From the NCBI GenBank assembly GCA_016928865.1, contig JAFGJX010000065.1, positions 1-52,642 of the forward strand: DNA of 52,642 nucleotides, in the 5' to 3' direction. Below are positions 25,909 through 34,956 of this stretch, piece by piece. Numbering within the stretch: the stretch's first letter is position 1; each line of letters begins with the position of its first letter. The position numbers and the translations under genes were made by a program. This DNA is from Spirochaetota bacterium. GTDB taxonomy: Bacteria > Spirochaetota > UBA4802 > UBA5550. The notes under the pieces are model-generated. The model was given only the letters and a program-made list of their open reading frames with translations, was not told where the DNA came from and searched no databases.

Positions 25909-26865
25909 ATGCCTGATATACCCGTAAACGAGAAAACTCCCCGCCTCATGCGCATACCGCTGGACGTCATAGACTTTGATGACCGCCGTTTCAAAATCAG
26001 CCGTGACCGGGTAGACGATGACCTGCGCTCTTCCATCAGGAGCTTCGGTCTGCTTGATCCGCCCGTGGGTATTCGCGAAGGGGACCGCTTCCGGGTCCTA
26101 TTCGGATTTAACCGGCTTGACGTGCTCCGGGAAACGGGCGAGGAAGCGGTCGATATGCTGGTGGCGCCGGCGGTCGATGCGGGGCTTTTCTGCGAGCGGG
26201 CTCTCATTAAATGCTTTCGCAATGAATGCGGGCCGATCGGCAGGACCAGGGCGCTCGCCATACTCAAAGACCTCGGTGTGGAAAAGGGCCGGCTCATGCG
26301 GATTGCGCGCATCGGCATGCATGTCCCGGAGGAGCTTGCGACCGATGACGGGCTGTCGGCGGCCGTGCTGGGCCTTCCCGGGCCCGTGAAGAGCTACCTG
26401 GACCAGCGCGATATCCAGTTCCGGACGATACGGGACCTTGTCCGCCTGCCGCGCGCCGCCCTTGACGCGATTTCCTCTTGGCTCGCGTTCGCCCCCTTGC
26501 GGGTAAACATCTTCAGGTTCATCATTGACATGCTGTCCGATATACAGACGCGGGACGGAAACGTCGACTTCGTGGATCTGATCCGGCCCGGTGATTCAGA
26601 CGACAGGAAGCAGTGGGAGGAGCGGCTCTTCGAAGCCGTCCGCATTAAGCGGTATCCCGAATATGTATCAATGAAGAAAAGGGCGGATGAGATTGCCGGT
26701 TACTTCGCTGCACGCGGGATACAGGTCGATTACCCCTCCTTTTTTGAGGGGGACGGGCTTGATCTGAAGGTCCGTCTCAATAAGCGCGAGGACCCTGAAT
26801 CCGTGCGAAAGAAAATCGGCGCCCCGGACCTGTCGAAATTGAAGGAATTGCTGGATCTACTCTGA
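25909..26865 (+). CDS. ParB-fold (ParB/sulfiredoxin-like) protein
   Basis: A 318-aa soluble protein. Residues about 12-85 match the ParB N-terminal pattern: MRIPLDVIDFDDRRFKIS, DDLRSSIRSFGLLDPPVGI and RFRVLFGFNRLDVLRE. The last is the spot where ParB has GERR, so the CTPase motif is altered. The middle and C-terminal parts are helical, and one helix pair may be HTH-like (RTRALAILKDLGVEKGRLMRIARIG). It lies 47 bases after TPR paralogue 2. No parA is adjacent and no parS was seen, so this is not the housekeeping segregation ParB. Confidence 0.75.
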   Translation: MPDIPVNEKTPRLMRIPLDVIDFDDRRFKISRDRVDDDLRSSIRSFGLLDPPVGIREGDRFRVLFGFNRLDVLRETGEEAVDMLVAPAVDAGLFCERALIKCFRNECGPIGRTRALAILKDLGVEKGRLMRIARIGMHVPEELATDDGLSAAVLGLPGPVKSYLDQRDIQFRTIRDLVRLPRAALDAISSWLAFAPLRVNIFRFIIDMLSDIQTRDGNVDFVDLIRPGDSDDRKQWEERLFEAVRIKRYPEYVSMKKRADEIAGYFAARGIQVDYPSFFEGDGLDLKVRLNKREDPESVRKKIGAPDLSKLKELLDLL

Positions 26866-26909
26866 CACGCGCGGTTTCGCAATCGCGCCGGCCGCTGCCC
26901 CGCGCGGCA

Positions 26910-28361
26910 TCAGCTGTCCATCTTCTTCTGGATATCGTCAAACTTGTTTTTCAGAAGGGACCCGAGCGTGGTCGACTTTGACGAAGCGTCCTTCTTGATG
27001 AAATTTTCATAGTCGCTGCGTTCTTCCATCCGAAGCGCCTCTGTCTCGCTCATGATGAGCTTGCGGTTATCCTGCTCGATGCGGAGCACTGAAACCTGAA
27101 GGGTGTCTCCCTCGGCATATTTTTTCTGGATTTCCGCCTCGGATTTTGTCCTGAGCTCTCCCCGGGGAATAAAGCCCAGCATGCCGTTGGCGAGCCGGAC
27201 GTTTAATCCAGCCGGTTTTACGTCCTCCACCGTGACGGTCTGTATCTGGCCGGCCAGCCCCGTTCCGGGGTCCTTCCATGGATCCGGTTCGTTCGGTACC
27301 AGTTCAAGGGATAACTTTTTTTCCGCAGGATTGAGGCTGACGATACGGACATTCACCCGGCTCCCCTGCGAGACCGCTTCTTCCGGCCTGGTTATCTTTT
27401 TCAGGAAGCTCATGCGCGAGACATGGAGGAATCCGTCGAGACCTGGTTCGATCTCCACGAATGCGCCGTTTTTAATGATATTGATGACCTGTCCGGCAAC
27501 GGTCTGGCCCGGCTCATAGTCGCTGATATGCTCCCAGGGGTCGGGTGTGAGGTCCTTGATGCTCAGGGTCAGCCGTTTGCTCTCCCAGTCGATGGATTTG
27601 ACCGCGGCTTCAACCCCGGCCCCGATGCTGAAGTCGCCGGTGTCGGACACCCTACTCCGCGAGATCTCGGATCTGGGGACAAGCGCTTCCATGCCGCCGA
27701 TATCGACGAATATGCCGAAATCCCGTATGCCTGAAACGGTGCCGGTGATCCGGTCGCCCGGTTTCAGGGTGGCTTTCAGCTGCTCCTCGGTCTGTCGCCT
27801 CTGCTCTTCCTGCAGGGCGCTCCGTGACACGATGATATTCCTGCCCCTCTCCTTGTACTCGATTATTTTAAACAGGAAGGACCTGTTTATCAGTGCTTTC
27901 GGGTCCGCGGGCGGCCGCAGGTCAATCTGCGATATGGGGCAGAAGCACCGCGTCCCTCCAATGGATATCGAGTATCCCCCCTTGACGGTGCTCTGGACCG
28001 TCCCGTATACCGGTATTGATTCCCGGTATGCCATCTGTAAAAGACCCGGATTCATGCTTCCCCGGCCTATGCTTGTGGTCAGGTGTATTTCTCCTCCGGT
28101 GCGGGACACAACGTAGCCCGTGACCGCATCACCCGCTTTGACCGTCAGGGAGCCGTCGTCATCCCTGAATTCTGCGGCGCCGATGACCGCCTCGCTCTTG
28201 CCGGAAATATCGACGAATACATATTCGTCCGTTGTATGCACCACTCGTCCCTCTACCTTTGTGCCGACCGCGAAATCATCGCGCCGGTTCAGGGATTCTT
28301 CGAGCATCTCTTCAAAGTTTTCAGTGCTGGTTTCTTCAGAATAATCATGTTCCGTGGTCAT
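26910..28361 (-). CDS. S1-domain RNA-binding protein (ribosomal protein S1-like)
   Basis: A 483-aa protein with an acidic N-terminus (EETSTENFEEMLEESL) and about five S1 folds (about 30-95, 115-190, 198-270, 285-355, 370-440). The third (GDRITGTVSGIRDFGIFVDIGGMEALVPRSEIS) and fourth (GQTVAGQVINIIKNGAFVEIEPGLDGFLHVS) are canonical. S1 proteins bind mRNA on the 30S subunit. It is shorter than the six-domain E. coli S1, and an S1 paralogue is possible, so no gene symbol is given. It converges with the ParB-fold gene. Confidence 0.9.
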   Translation of the reverse strand: MTTEHDYSEETSTENFEEMLEESLNRRDDFAVGTKVEGRVVHTTDEYVFVDISGKSEAVIGAAEFRDDDGSLTVKAGDAVTGYVVSRTGGEIHLTTSIGRGSMNPGLLQMAYRESIPVYGTVQSTVKGGYSISIGGTRCFCPISQIDLRPPADPKALINRSFLFKIIEYKERGRNIIVSRSALQEEQRRQTEEQLKATLKPGDRITGTVSGIRDFGIFVDIGGMEALVPRSEISRSRVSDTGDFSIGAGVEAAVKSIDWESKRLTLSIKDLTPDPWEHISDYEPGQTVAGQVINIIKNGAFVEIEPGLDGFLHVSRMSFLKKITRPEEAVSQGSRVNVRIVSLNPAEKKLSLELVPNEPDPWKDPGTGLAGQIQTVTVEDVKPAGLNVRLANGMLGFIPRGELRTKSEAEIQKKYAEGDTLQVSVLRIEQDNRKLIMSETEALRMEERSDYENFIKKDASSKSTTLGSLLKNKFDDIQKKMDS

Positions 28362-28741
28362 GGTAATCCGCCGTGTCTATGAAATTGCCGGTAGTTTCGG
28401 TGTTCCAGAGGGGCCTGCCGGAGATCATAGCGGGGGCCGCCTGCAGAATCAGTGACAGCCTATAATCTGCGGTCTAATACTGTAAAGAAAATAATTTCAT
28501 CGATTTGGCATATTTTATATCGGCGGTATGAGGCGCACTTGGTCCCGCTTCCGCCGGATTCAGGGGAGGCCTGGACGCGGCTGTTGTCCGGATAAGGAAA
28601 AATACCCGGTCGCGACGCACGGGTCCGGGAGGAATAATGTAGTGTGCAGAAAAAGCAGGATTACCAGGATATAAAATTATTGACATAATTTTTTGAAAGA
28701 CGATAATGCACCATTATTCAAATACTATTATGGAGAGTGCT
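28362..28741. other. gene-free divergent region between S1 and HEAT genes
   Basis: About 380 bases holding promoters in both directions. On the minus strand TTTACA (28481-28486) and TATAGG (28459-28464) could serve the S1 gene. On the plus strand TTGACA (28680-28685) and GATAAT (28702-28707) serve the HEAT gene. Nothing else is recognised. Confidence 0.5.
28680..28707 (+). promoter_or_regulatory. promoter of the HEAT-repeat gene
   Basis: TTGACA (28680-28685), 16-base spacer, GATAAT (28702-28707), 34 bases before the start codon. Confidence 0.6.
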
Positions 28742-29200
28742 ATGAAACGAATACTTTGCATAGCTCTGGTTATTGTAGCAACTGGATTTATGGCGCGGGC
28801 GCAGGAAGCAAAAACGGAAAAAACAGCAAAGGAATATATAGCGGATTTATCCTCGAGCACTGACGAAAAGACATTGATCGAGGCGGCGCAATGGCTGGGA
28901 ATGAAAAAGGATAAAGACGCGGTACCCGGCCTCATAAATCTTTTGAAAGATAATCGCGAAGCGGTCAGGATGGAATCGGCTGTTTCCCTGGGCCTCATCG
29001 GAGAAGAGAGCGCAGCGGATGCGCTCAATGAAGCCCTCCTGAACGACCCCAACGCCGAGGTTCGCTATGCCGCGCTCCTGGCCACCATGAGGATCGGATC
29101 AAAAAAATCAGCCGAGGTTTACCTGCAGGCGAAAGAAAAAGATACCGATCCCTTTATTCTTGACCTCCTGGCCAAAATGGAGGCCAAGGCAAAAAAATAG
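28742..29200 (+). CDS. periplasmic HEAT-repeat protein
   Basis: A 152-aa protein with a signal peptide (MKRILCIALVIVATGFMARA, cleavage after about residue 20) and helical repeats of HEAT/PBS-lyase type: VPGLINLLKDNREAVRMESAVSLGLIGEESAADALNEALLNDPNAEVRYAALLATMRIG. The start is the ATG after TGGAGAGTGCT; an in-frame ATG upstream would spoil the signal peptide. It is expected to be a small binding scaffold in the periplasm; partner unknown. A good terminator follows. Confidence 0.82.
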   Translation: MKRILCIALVIVATGFMARAQEAKTEKTAKEYIADLSSSTDEKTLIEAAQWLGMKKDKDAVPGLINLLKDNREAVRMESAVSLGLIGEESAADALNEALLNDPNAEVRYAALLATMRIGSKKSAEVYLQAKEKDTDPFILDLLAKMEAKAKK

Positions 29201-29293
29201 GCCGCCTGGATTCACGGCGCTGGCCTCGCCAGGCGTGTTCCGGCGGGACACAAGCGGGGCGGTTCCATTTGACCGATGCGGCACATCCTCCGG

Positions 29294-29336
29294 AAGCATG
29301 TTGCACAACAGCAATGGCAACATGCTTTTTGTTTTT
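29294..29336 (+). terminator. intrinsic terminator after the HEAT gene
   Basis: GCATGTTGC (29296-29304) pairs with GCAACATGC (29317-29325), extended by AA/TT, and is followed by TTTTTGTTTTT. Loop of 12 bases. Confidence 0.85.
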
Positions 29337-29367
29337 AATGAATGCGAATTAATCCTGTGCGGGGTGC

Positions 29368-30177
29368 ATGGTGAGAGATAATGTGGTGAAGTATCTTGTT
29401 TTTGATGTCGAGTCGGTTCCTGACCCTAAGCTCATCGCCATGGTCAGGTACAAGGGCGAGGACATTGACGGGCGTGAAGCTGTCAGCAGGTACCAGAAGG
29501 AGATTCTGGACGCATCCGGCGGCACATCTGACTTTGTTCCGGTCACCTTCCAGTATCCGGTCTCAATCTGCATAGCCAAGGTGCGCGCCGACTTCACGCT
29601 GGTCGACCTTGTGTGCCTGGATGATCCCGATTTCAGGCCGGATGAAATGTCGCGTCTTTTCTGGCTCGGGGTGGAAGAGGTGTATGACTCTGCATCGCTC
29701 GTTACCTTCAACGGCAGGGGGTTCGATATCCCTCTTATGGAGCTGATGGCATACCGGTACGGGTATTCGGCGAAGCGCCACTTCAAGGACAAATACGCCG
29801 CCAGGAGCAGGTATGGCACCAAGCATATCGATATACAGGACTGGCTGTCGAATTACAACGCGATACGCATGAACGGAGGGCTGAACCTGCTGGCCAAGCT
29901 GATCGGCAAGCCGGGGAAGATGCAGACGCGGGGCGACGAGGTATACTCGATGTTTCTCGAGGGGCGCATCCGCGAGATCAACGACTATTGCATCCACGAC
30001 GTCATTGACACCTATTTCGTTTTCCTGAGAACCCGCGTGCTGACGGGCGAGCTCGCCATTGTGCGCGAGCAGGAGATCGTCAGATCGACGAAGAATTTTC
30101 TCGAGGAGAATCAGGAGCGCATCCCCGCGCTCAGGGAGTATCTGGCGAACTGGGGCGACTGGGACCCCTGGCCCTGA
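29368..30177 (+). CDS. predicted 3'-5' exonuclease, PolB-related (DEDDy type)
   Basis: A 269-aa protein of the stand-alone exonuclease group related to family-B polymerase proofreading domains. Motif I is YLVFDVESVPDP (D13, E15), motif II is LVTFNGRGFDIPLMEL, and motif III is DYCIHDVIDTYFVF with the DEDDy Asp and Tyr. Such proteins degrade single-stranded DNA or RNA 3' ends in vitro; the cellular role is poorly known. It starts just after the HEAT-gene terminator and converges with ilvD. Confidence 0.88.
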   Translation: MVRDNVVKYLVFDVESVPDPKLIAMVRYKGEDIDGREAVSRYQKEILDASGGTSDFVPVTFQYPVSICIAKVRADFTLVDLVCLDDPDFRPDEMSRLFWLGVEEVYDSASLVTFNGRGFDIPLMELMAYRYGYSAKRHFKDKYAARSRYGTKHIDIQDWLSNYNAIRMNGGLNLLAKLIGKPGKMQTRGDEVYSMFLEGRIREINDYCIHDVIDTYFVFLRTRVLTGELAIVREQEIVRSTKNFLEENQERIPALREYLANWGDWDPWP

Positions 30178-30193
30178 TTGACGCAGCCGCCGT

Positions 30194-32032
30194 CTATTCT
30201 TCGGGAATGATGCGTATCGCCCCTCGATCGGCCGACGATACGTGCGCCGCATAGGCTCTCAGCGCTTCCGATATCTTTCTTTCCCTTCCCGCCGGCCGGA
30301 AGGCGTTCGATCCCCGTTTTGTCTCCTCGGCGCGGCGCTTTTCCAGCTCCTTGTCCGAGCACCGTACGTTTATCTTCCTGCCGGGGATGTCAATATCGAT
30401 GATGTCGCCGTTTTTGATCAGGGCGATGTTTCCTCCCGCCGCCGCTTCGGGCGATACGTGGCCGATGGAAAGGCCGGCGGTGCCGCCGGAAAAGCGGCCG
30501 TCAGTGATCAGGGCGCATTCCTTGCCCAGCCCGATCGATTTCAGATATGAGGTGGGATAAAGCATCTCCTGCATGCCGGGTCCGCCCTTCGGGCCTTCAT
30601 AGCGTATTACCACGACATCGCCGCCCTTAACCTCACCGCCCAGAATCCCTTCTGCCGAGGCATCCTGTGAGTAATAGACCTTCGCGGGCCCGCTGAAGGT
30701 AAGGATTCCCGGATCCACGCCGGCTGTCTTGACGATGCACCCGTTCTGGGCGATGTTGCCGTACATTACCGCGAGGCCGCCGTCCCGGCTGTAGCAGTGT
30801 TCGACATCGCGTATGCACCCGGAAGCGCGGTCCCTGTCGAGATCTTCGTACGTGGCGCTCTGCGATCCGAGCACCAGGTTCCGTTTCCCGTGCGCGGGGG
30901 CGCTCCGGTACAGCTCGAGTGCCTGCGGCGCAACCGTTTTCCGCATGATGTCATATGAATTGATGATGTCAGCAAGGCTCCCGGCATCCACCCGCTTTAC
31001 CGTCGGATCGATGAGGCCGGCGCGTTCCAGCTCACCCATTATGGAGAATATGCCGCCGGCCCGATTAACGTCTTCCACATGGTAGTGGGAGCTGGGCGCA
31101 ACCTTGCAGAGGTTCGGAACTTTCCGCGACAATTCATCTATGTCCTTCATGGTGAAGTCGACGCCGGCGGCGTCGGCGAGCGCCAGGAGGTGCAGCACGG
31201 TGTTTGTAGAGCCGCCCATGGCGATGTCGAGAGCCATGGCGTTCATGAAGGCCTGGCGCGTGGCGATCGAGCGGGGAAGGACCGAGTCGTCATCCCCGGA
31301 GTAATACCTGTCGGCGATCTCAACAATGCGTTCTGCAGCGCGTTCGAACATCTTCAGCCTGTTATTGTGGGTCGCGACCACGGTGCCGTTTCCGGGCAGG
31401 GCCAGTCCAAGTGCTTCGGTGAGGCAGTTCATCGAGTTTGCCGTGAACATGCCCGAACAGGAGCCGCATGTGGGGCAGGCGAGCTGCTCAAGCTCGGCTA
31501 TGTCATCGTCTGGCACTTTCGGATCGGCCGCCATGACCATGGCATCAATGAGGTCTACTTTTTTCCCCTTGAATACGCCCGCCTCCATGGGACCGCCAGA
31601 TACGAATATGGCAGGAATATTCAGGCGCATGGTTGCCATAAGCATGCCTGGTATGATTTTGTCACAGTTGCAGATGCAGACGAGTGCGTCAGCTGTGTGG
31701 GCGTTGCACATGTACTCAACGCTGTCGGCTATCAGGTCGCGCGATGGCAATGAATAGAGCATGCCTCCATGGCCCATGGCGATTCCGTCGTCAATAGCGA
31801 TGGTATTGAATTCCGCGGCAAAACACCCGTTCCTTTCGATAATCGTCTTTATGTGCTGACCAATTTCATGGAGGTGCACATGTCCGGGCACAAACTGGGT
31901 GAAGGAGTTGGCAATGGCGATTACCGGCTTGCCGATCTGGTCTTCCTTCATGCCGTTGGCTCGCCAGAGTGCCCTGGCTCCTGCCATTTTTCTCCCTCGC
32001 GTGCTAACCGAGCTTCGTAATGGTTGGGACAT
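30194..32032 (-). CDS. ilvD: dihydroxy-acid dehydratase
   Basis: IlvD dehydrates dihydroxy-acids in valine, leucine and isoleucine synthesis. The 612-aa protein has the expected length and the Fe-S cysteines in [10 protein letters not shown] and [18 protein letters not shown], as in the oxygen-sensitive [4Fe-4S] class. [15 protein letters not shown] and [20 protein letters not shown] are also diagnostic. It is transcribed away from the repeat island, and a copy of the island repeat lies 70 bases upstream of its start. No other ilv gene is nearby. Confidence 0.97.
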   Translation of the reverse strand: MSQPLRSSVSTRGRKMAGARALWRANGMKEDQIGKPVIAIANSFTQFVPGHVHLHEIGQHIKTIIERNGCFAAEFNTIAIDDGIAMGHGGMLYSLPSRDLIADSVEYMCNAHTADALVCICNCDKIIPGMLMATMRLNIPAIFVSGGPMEAGVFKGKKVDLIDAMVMAADPKVPDDDIAELEQLACPTCGSCSGMFTANSMNCLTEALGLALPGNGTVVATHNNRLKMFERAAERIVEIADRYYSGDDDSVLPRSIATRQAFMNAMALDIAMGGSTNTVLHLLALADAAGVDFTMKDIDELSRKVPNLCKVAPSSHYHVEDVNRAGGIFSIMGELERAGLIDPTVKRVDAGSLADIINSYDIMRKTVAPQALELYRSAPAHGKRNLVLGSQSATYEDLDRDRASGCIRDVEHCYSRDGGLAVMYGNIAQNGCIVKTAGVDPGILTFSGPAKVYYSQDASAEGILGGEVKGGDVVVIRYEGPKGGPGMQEMLYPTSYLKSIGLGKECALITDGRFSGGTAGLSIGHVSPEAAAGGNIALIKNGDIIDIDIPGRKINVRCSDKELEKRRAEETKRGSNAFRPAGRERKISEALRAYAAHVSSADRGAIRIIPEE

Positions 32033-32102
32033 GGTTTTACTCCTTGAAGGTGGATGTTTTTAAGGTGTGGGGGGGTGGGTTGTCATGTCAATTACTTAAT
32101 TT

Positions 32103-32117
32103 TTTTACTCTGACCCC
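32103..32117 (+). repeat. REP-like repeat copy 1 (TTTTACTCTGACCCC)
   Basis: Full 15-base copy of the island repeat, 67 bases upstream of the transposase start and in direct orientation to the copy at 33978. Such GGGGTCAGAGTAAAA-type sequences are commonly seen beside RAYT genes. Confidence 0.75.
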
Positions 32118-32183
32118 ACATTTTTTTTGCTGTTGTATTGATATTATTCGTATATATAATACCTAACCAATGGAGGAAACTAT

Positions 32184-32780
32184 ATGGCGAGAAAACAAAG
32201 AATTTGTATGCCGGAAACGACGTGTCACACTACATCGCGTTGTATTGAGAAAAAGCCATTGATGAAACCGGATAAAATGAAAGATCTGATGCTTCATGTA
32301 ATAAAATTATCTTTGCTGAAATATAATTTTGAAATGATTGAATATGCAATAATGGATAATCACTTCCATTTTTATATTAGAACATTAAAGAATGGTGAAA
32401 GTATATCAAGAATAATGCAATTCATAAAATCTCAATTTGCTCGGCGGTATAATAGACTCATGAATAGGACCGGGCCATTTTGGAATGAACGTTTTAGCGA
32501 TACGATTGTTGAATTAACGGAAAATCCCGAACAAACCTTCTGGTATATATTTATGTATATTGCCTACAATCCAGTAAGAAGCAAGTATGTAAAAGATCCA
32601 AGAGACTATCTCTATTGTAGTTTTAGATCATATTTTAATGACAGGTATATTTCTCCAGTGCCAATTACAATTCATAATTATTTTTTAAAACTTGGAAATA
32701 CTTTTAGGGAAAGAATGGAAAAATTTTTGGGATTTGAAGAATTATACAGAAAGAGAATATTTGCGGAGGGTATTTTTTGA
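32184..32780 (+). CDS. REP-associated tyrosine transposase (RAYT, Y1_Tnp)
   Basis: A 198-aa Y1 HUH-type nuclease. The HUH motif is in YAIMDNHFHFYIRTL, followed by the typical S-ISRIMQFIKSQFARRYNRLMNRTGPFWNERF, whose QFARRYN Tyr is the likely nucleophile. The final FIAYNPVR-like stretch reads FMYIAYNPVRSKYV. RAYTs cut and join single-stranded DNA at REP hairpins. The gene is very A+T-rich (23% G+C in one 60-base line counted), unlike ilvD, which indicates horizontal origin. The RBS is TGGAGGAAAC. It appears complete. Confidence 0.93.
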   Translation: MARKQRICMPETTCHTTSRCIEKKPLMKPDKMKDLMLHVIKLSLLKYNFEMIEYAIMDNHFHFYIRTLKNGESISRIMQFIKSQFARRYNRLMNRTGPFWNERFSDTIVELTENPEQTFWYIFMYIAYNPVRSKYVKDPRDYLYCSFRSYFNDRYISPVPITIHNYFLKLGNTFRERMEKFLGFEELYRKRIFAEGIF

Positions 32781-32915
32781 TTAATAATTGGTTGTCAGTT
32801 GTAATAATTTAATAATATTGAAAATTAATCCTTTTCGATCCTTTTTATTTATTATAGAGGTATGTTTACTATCTTTTTTTTGAACTATTAACAGTTTTAT
32901 TTTTTTATAAATATA

Positions 32916-32929
32916 TTTTACTCTGGCAC
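32916..32929 (+). repeat. partial REP-like repeat copy 2
   Basis: TTTTACTCTGGCAC, sharing the first ten bases with copy 1. Confidence 0.5.
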
Positions 32930-33024
32930 TATTTTTTATTTTAATATAAAATAATGATTTTTTGTGAGGATTGTATTGAGGATTGGATATGGAAAAGACC
33001 TCGCCATGATGTATAAATGTTTTA

Positions 33025-33047
33025 TTTACTCTGACACTGACACTCGG
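33025..33047 (+). repeat. partial REP-like repeat copy 3
   Basis: TTTACTCTGACAC followed at once by a second TGACAC, ending in TCGG. Confidence 0.5.
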
Positions 33048-33156
33048 TCTAGATTAGCTCACAATCTTGATGCGTAATTTATATTATTAAAATAAAAAAT
33101 TTTATCAAACTTAATAAGAGTTGAATCCGGGTTGAGTATATACTACTTTGGTAGTG

Positions 33157-33579
33157 ATGAAAGTGAAAAGATATTATACAATAATTGCATTGATAATTCC
33201 GTTATTTTGCATAACTTTATATGCAAAAGAAAATGATGGTGGTTTAATTAAAATTTCTCTCCTCCATGAAATATCATCCTCAATTAATGAATACAAATTT
33301 AAAACTATTACTATGAGATTAAAACTTAAAAATATTGATAAAATATTTGAAAAAATTACATTTTATGATGTAAAAAATCATGATATTGAGTTTGATATAT
33401 CTTCCCGCCACTTGAAAAAGAAAATTGCATCAAATATTCACAATCTTCATGAAGGATTAGAATATTATGTGACATTTTCTGTTGATAATGTCGGGAATCT
33501 TGGTCAAATTATTGCCACATTAAAGGAATTCAAGCCTATCTTTTTGCAATCAATTCCGGAAAGTGGAATGAAGGATTAA
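33157..33579 (+). CDS. small secreted protein of unknown function
   Basis: A 140-aa protein. The signal peptide MKVKRYYTIIALIIPLFCITLYA is followed by a Lys/Ile-rich mature part with alternating beta-like strands (FKTITMRLKLKNIDKIFEKITFYDV). There is a Cys at residue 18 but no proper lipobox, so it is probably periplasmic rather than lipidated. It is strongly A+T-rich like the RAYT and belongs to the island. The start chosen is the ATG three codons inside a TTG-initiated frame. I do not recognise a family. Confidence 0.6.
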   Translation: MKVKRYYTIIALIIPLFCITLYAKENDGGLIKISLLHEISSSINEYKFKTITMRLKLKNIDKIFEKITFYDVKNHDIEFDISSRHLKKKIASNIHNLHEGLEYYVTFSVDNVGNLGQIIATLKEFKPIFLQSIPESGMKD

Positions 33580-33581
33580 AA

Positions 33582-33623
33582 AAGAGAAAGCAGAATAGCT
33601 GGGCGGCTATCCTGCCTTCTCTT
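33582..33623. terminator. hairpin after the secreted-protein gene, T tract on the minus strand
   Basis: AAGAGAA-GCAG-ATAGC pairs with GCTAT-CTGC-TTCTCTT with two mismatched positions. On the minus strand it is followed by CTCTTTTTTAA, so it would stop transcription coming from the right; on the plus strand the T tract is missing. Confidence 0.5.
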
Positions 33624-34032
33624 AAAACGCAGTGCCAAGTTTTCAATATGGCAAAATCGGGAGGGAATTACCATATATTAACTTGTTGTTTTTTATATCG
33701 GCAAATATATAAAAAAACTTAAGCAATTTTTTTATTATTTTTTCATTAGTTTTTGTAGTCATTTATTAAGTAGTAAAATATTATACAATATTCTAATTTT
33801 ATTACATACCAATTTTTTGTAATGTTATATTTCCAAAATATTATTTATGCATTGAATAGAGATATCACCAAATGTTTGATCCTTCATTATTGATTTATAT
33901 TCTGATAAGGCGTTAATGATTGTTTATAATCAATTTATTATTTAAAAAGTTATGAGATAGATGTTTATGTTAATGTTATTTTACTCTGACCCCCTTACTG
34001 CTCCTTTTCACATGATGTTGGTTGTATAGAGT
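33624..34032. other. A+T-rich gene-free stretch upstream of rsgA
   Basis: About 400 bases, mostly A and T. It ends with a full repeat copy at 33978 and a short leader to rsgA. No ORF or clear promoter is identified. Confidence 0.6.
33978..33994 (+). repeat. REP-like repeat copy 4, left inverted repeat
   Basis: ATTTTACTCTGACCCCC, extending copy 1 by one base at each end; 39 bases before the rsgA start. Confidence 0.8.
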
Positions 34033-34956
34033 ATGATAGCTACTGTTATAAAAATCTACGGAAAATATTATACCATAGAAAACCAGGGGAAAAGGATTAA
34101 CTGTACTCTGCGAGGACGGTTGAGAAAAGATAAGCGCCTCGAGAAGTATTCCGAGCCTGTTGCAGTCGGTGACAGAGTACTATTCGAGTCAGATGGAGAG
34201 GATGGCGGTGTAATAGAAACGGTTCTAGATCGTAAAAATGTCTTTACCCGGAGATTCAAGGAGAGTGATCGCGACGATCTTATCGCAGCCAACCTGGACA
34301 GGATTGTGGTAATTCAGTGCTTTGGCAAGCCCAGACTCAATTTGCGTTTTGTTGACCGCCTCATTGTTCGTGGGGTCAGAGAAGAAATCCCGGTACTATT
34401 ATGCATTAACAAGCTGGATCTTGCCAGGCGGGATGAAATTGATGCGATAAAGGCCTATTATAGCGGATTTGACCTGGATATTATACAGATGAGTGCCATG
34501 TCCGGCGAGGGAATTGATGAACTGAAGACGGCATTGGCCGGTAGGCAGTCAATCTTAATTGGGAATTCTGGCGTTGGTAAGACGAGCATAATCAATCGGA
34601 TGTACGGAGGCCTTGATCTGAAAACATCCGAAGTTTCCTTAAGTACGGGCAAGGGTCGGCATACTACCACGAATGTCTCCATGTTTACTCTGGGTGATGG
34701 CACCAGGATCATAGATACCCCCGGTCTCCGTGAATTCGGCCTGATGGACATTGAGCCGGAGGAACTGGGTATCTATTTCATGGAGTTTGGCCGATATGCG
34801 GATGAGTGCAGCTTCAGTCCCTGTACGCATGACCATGAGCCTGGCTGTAATGTGAAAAAGCAGGTTGAAAAGGGGAATATCAGCGAGGAACGCTATGTGT
34901 CATATCTCAATATCCTTGTCACATTGCAGGAATATTATCAGAACAGGTATCGATGA
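34033..34956 (+). CDS. rsgA: ribosome small-subunit-dependent GTPase RsgA
   Basis: RsgA is a circularly permuted GTPase that assists late 30S assembly. The 307-aa protein has an OB-fold (about 1-65, with GDRVLFES) and a GTPase domain with permuted order: G4 CINKLDL, then G1 LIGNSGVGKTS, then G3 DTPGLREFG. The zinc site follows as CSFSPCTHDHEPGC. All motifs look intact. The stop overlaps the next ATG. Lower G+C than its right-hand neighbour and the flanking inverted repeats suggest it was moved or acquired. Confidence 0.95.
   Translation: MIATVIKIYGKYYTIENQGKRINCTLRGRLRKDKRLEKYSEPVAVGDRVLFESDGEDGGVIETVLDRKNVFTRRFKESDRDDLIAANLDRIVVIQCFGKPRLNLRFVDRLIVRGVREEIPVLLCINKLDLARRDEIDAIKAYYSGFDLDIIQMSAMSGEGIDELKTALAGRQSILIGNSGVGKTSIINRMYGGLDLKTSEVSLSTGKGRHTTTNVSMFTLGDGTRIIDTPGLREFGLMDIEPEELGIYFMEFGRYADECSFSPCTHDHEPGCNVKKQVEKGNISEERYVSYLNILVTLQEYYQNRYR

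Larger units (their letters stand above)
32781..33156. other. A+T-rich gene-free stretch with partial repeat copies
   Basis: About 375 bases of very A+T-rich DNA. Two partial copies of the island repeat are present, TTTTACTCTGGCAC (32916-32929) and TTTACTCTGACAC (33025-33037). No credible gene was seen. Confidence 0.6.

Noticed and set aside
25909..26865. Housekeeping ParB of the chromosome partition system
   Set aside because: The GERR-type motif is altered, no parA is adjacent, and no parS-like TGTTNCACGTGAAACA was seen nearby.
32103..33037. CRISPR-like array in the A+T-rich island
   Set aside because: The repeat copies are few, irregularly spaced, partly decayed and inverted in one case; no cas genes.
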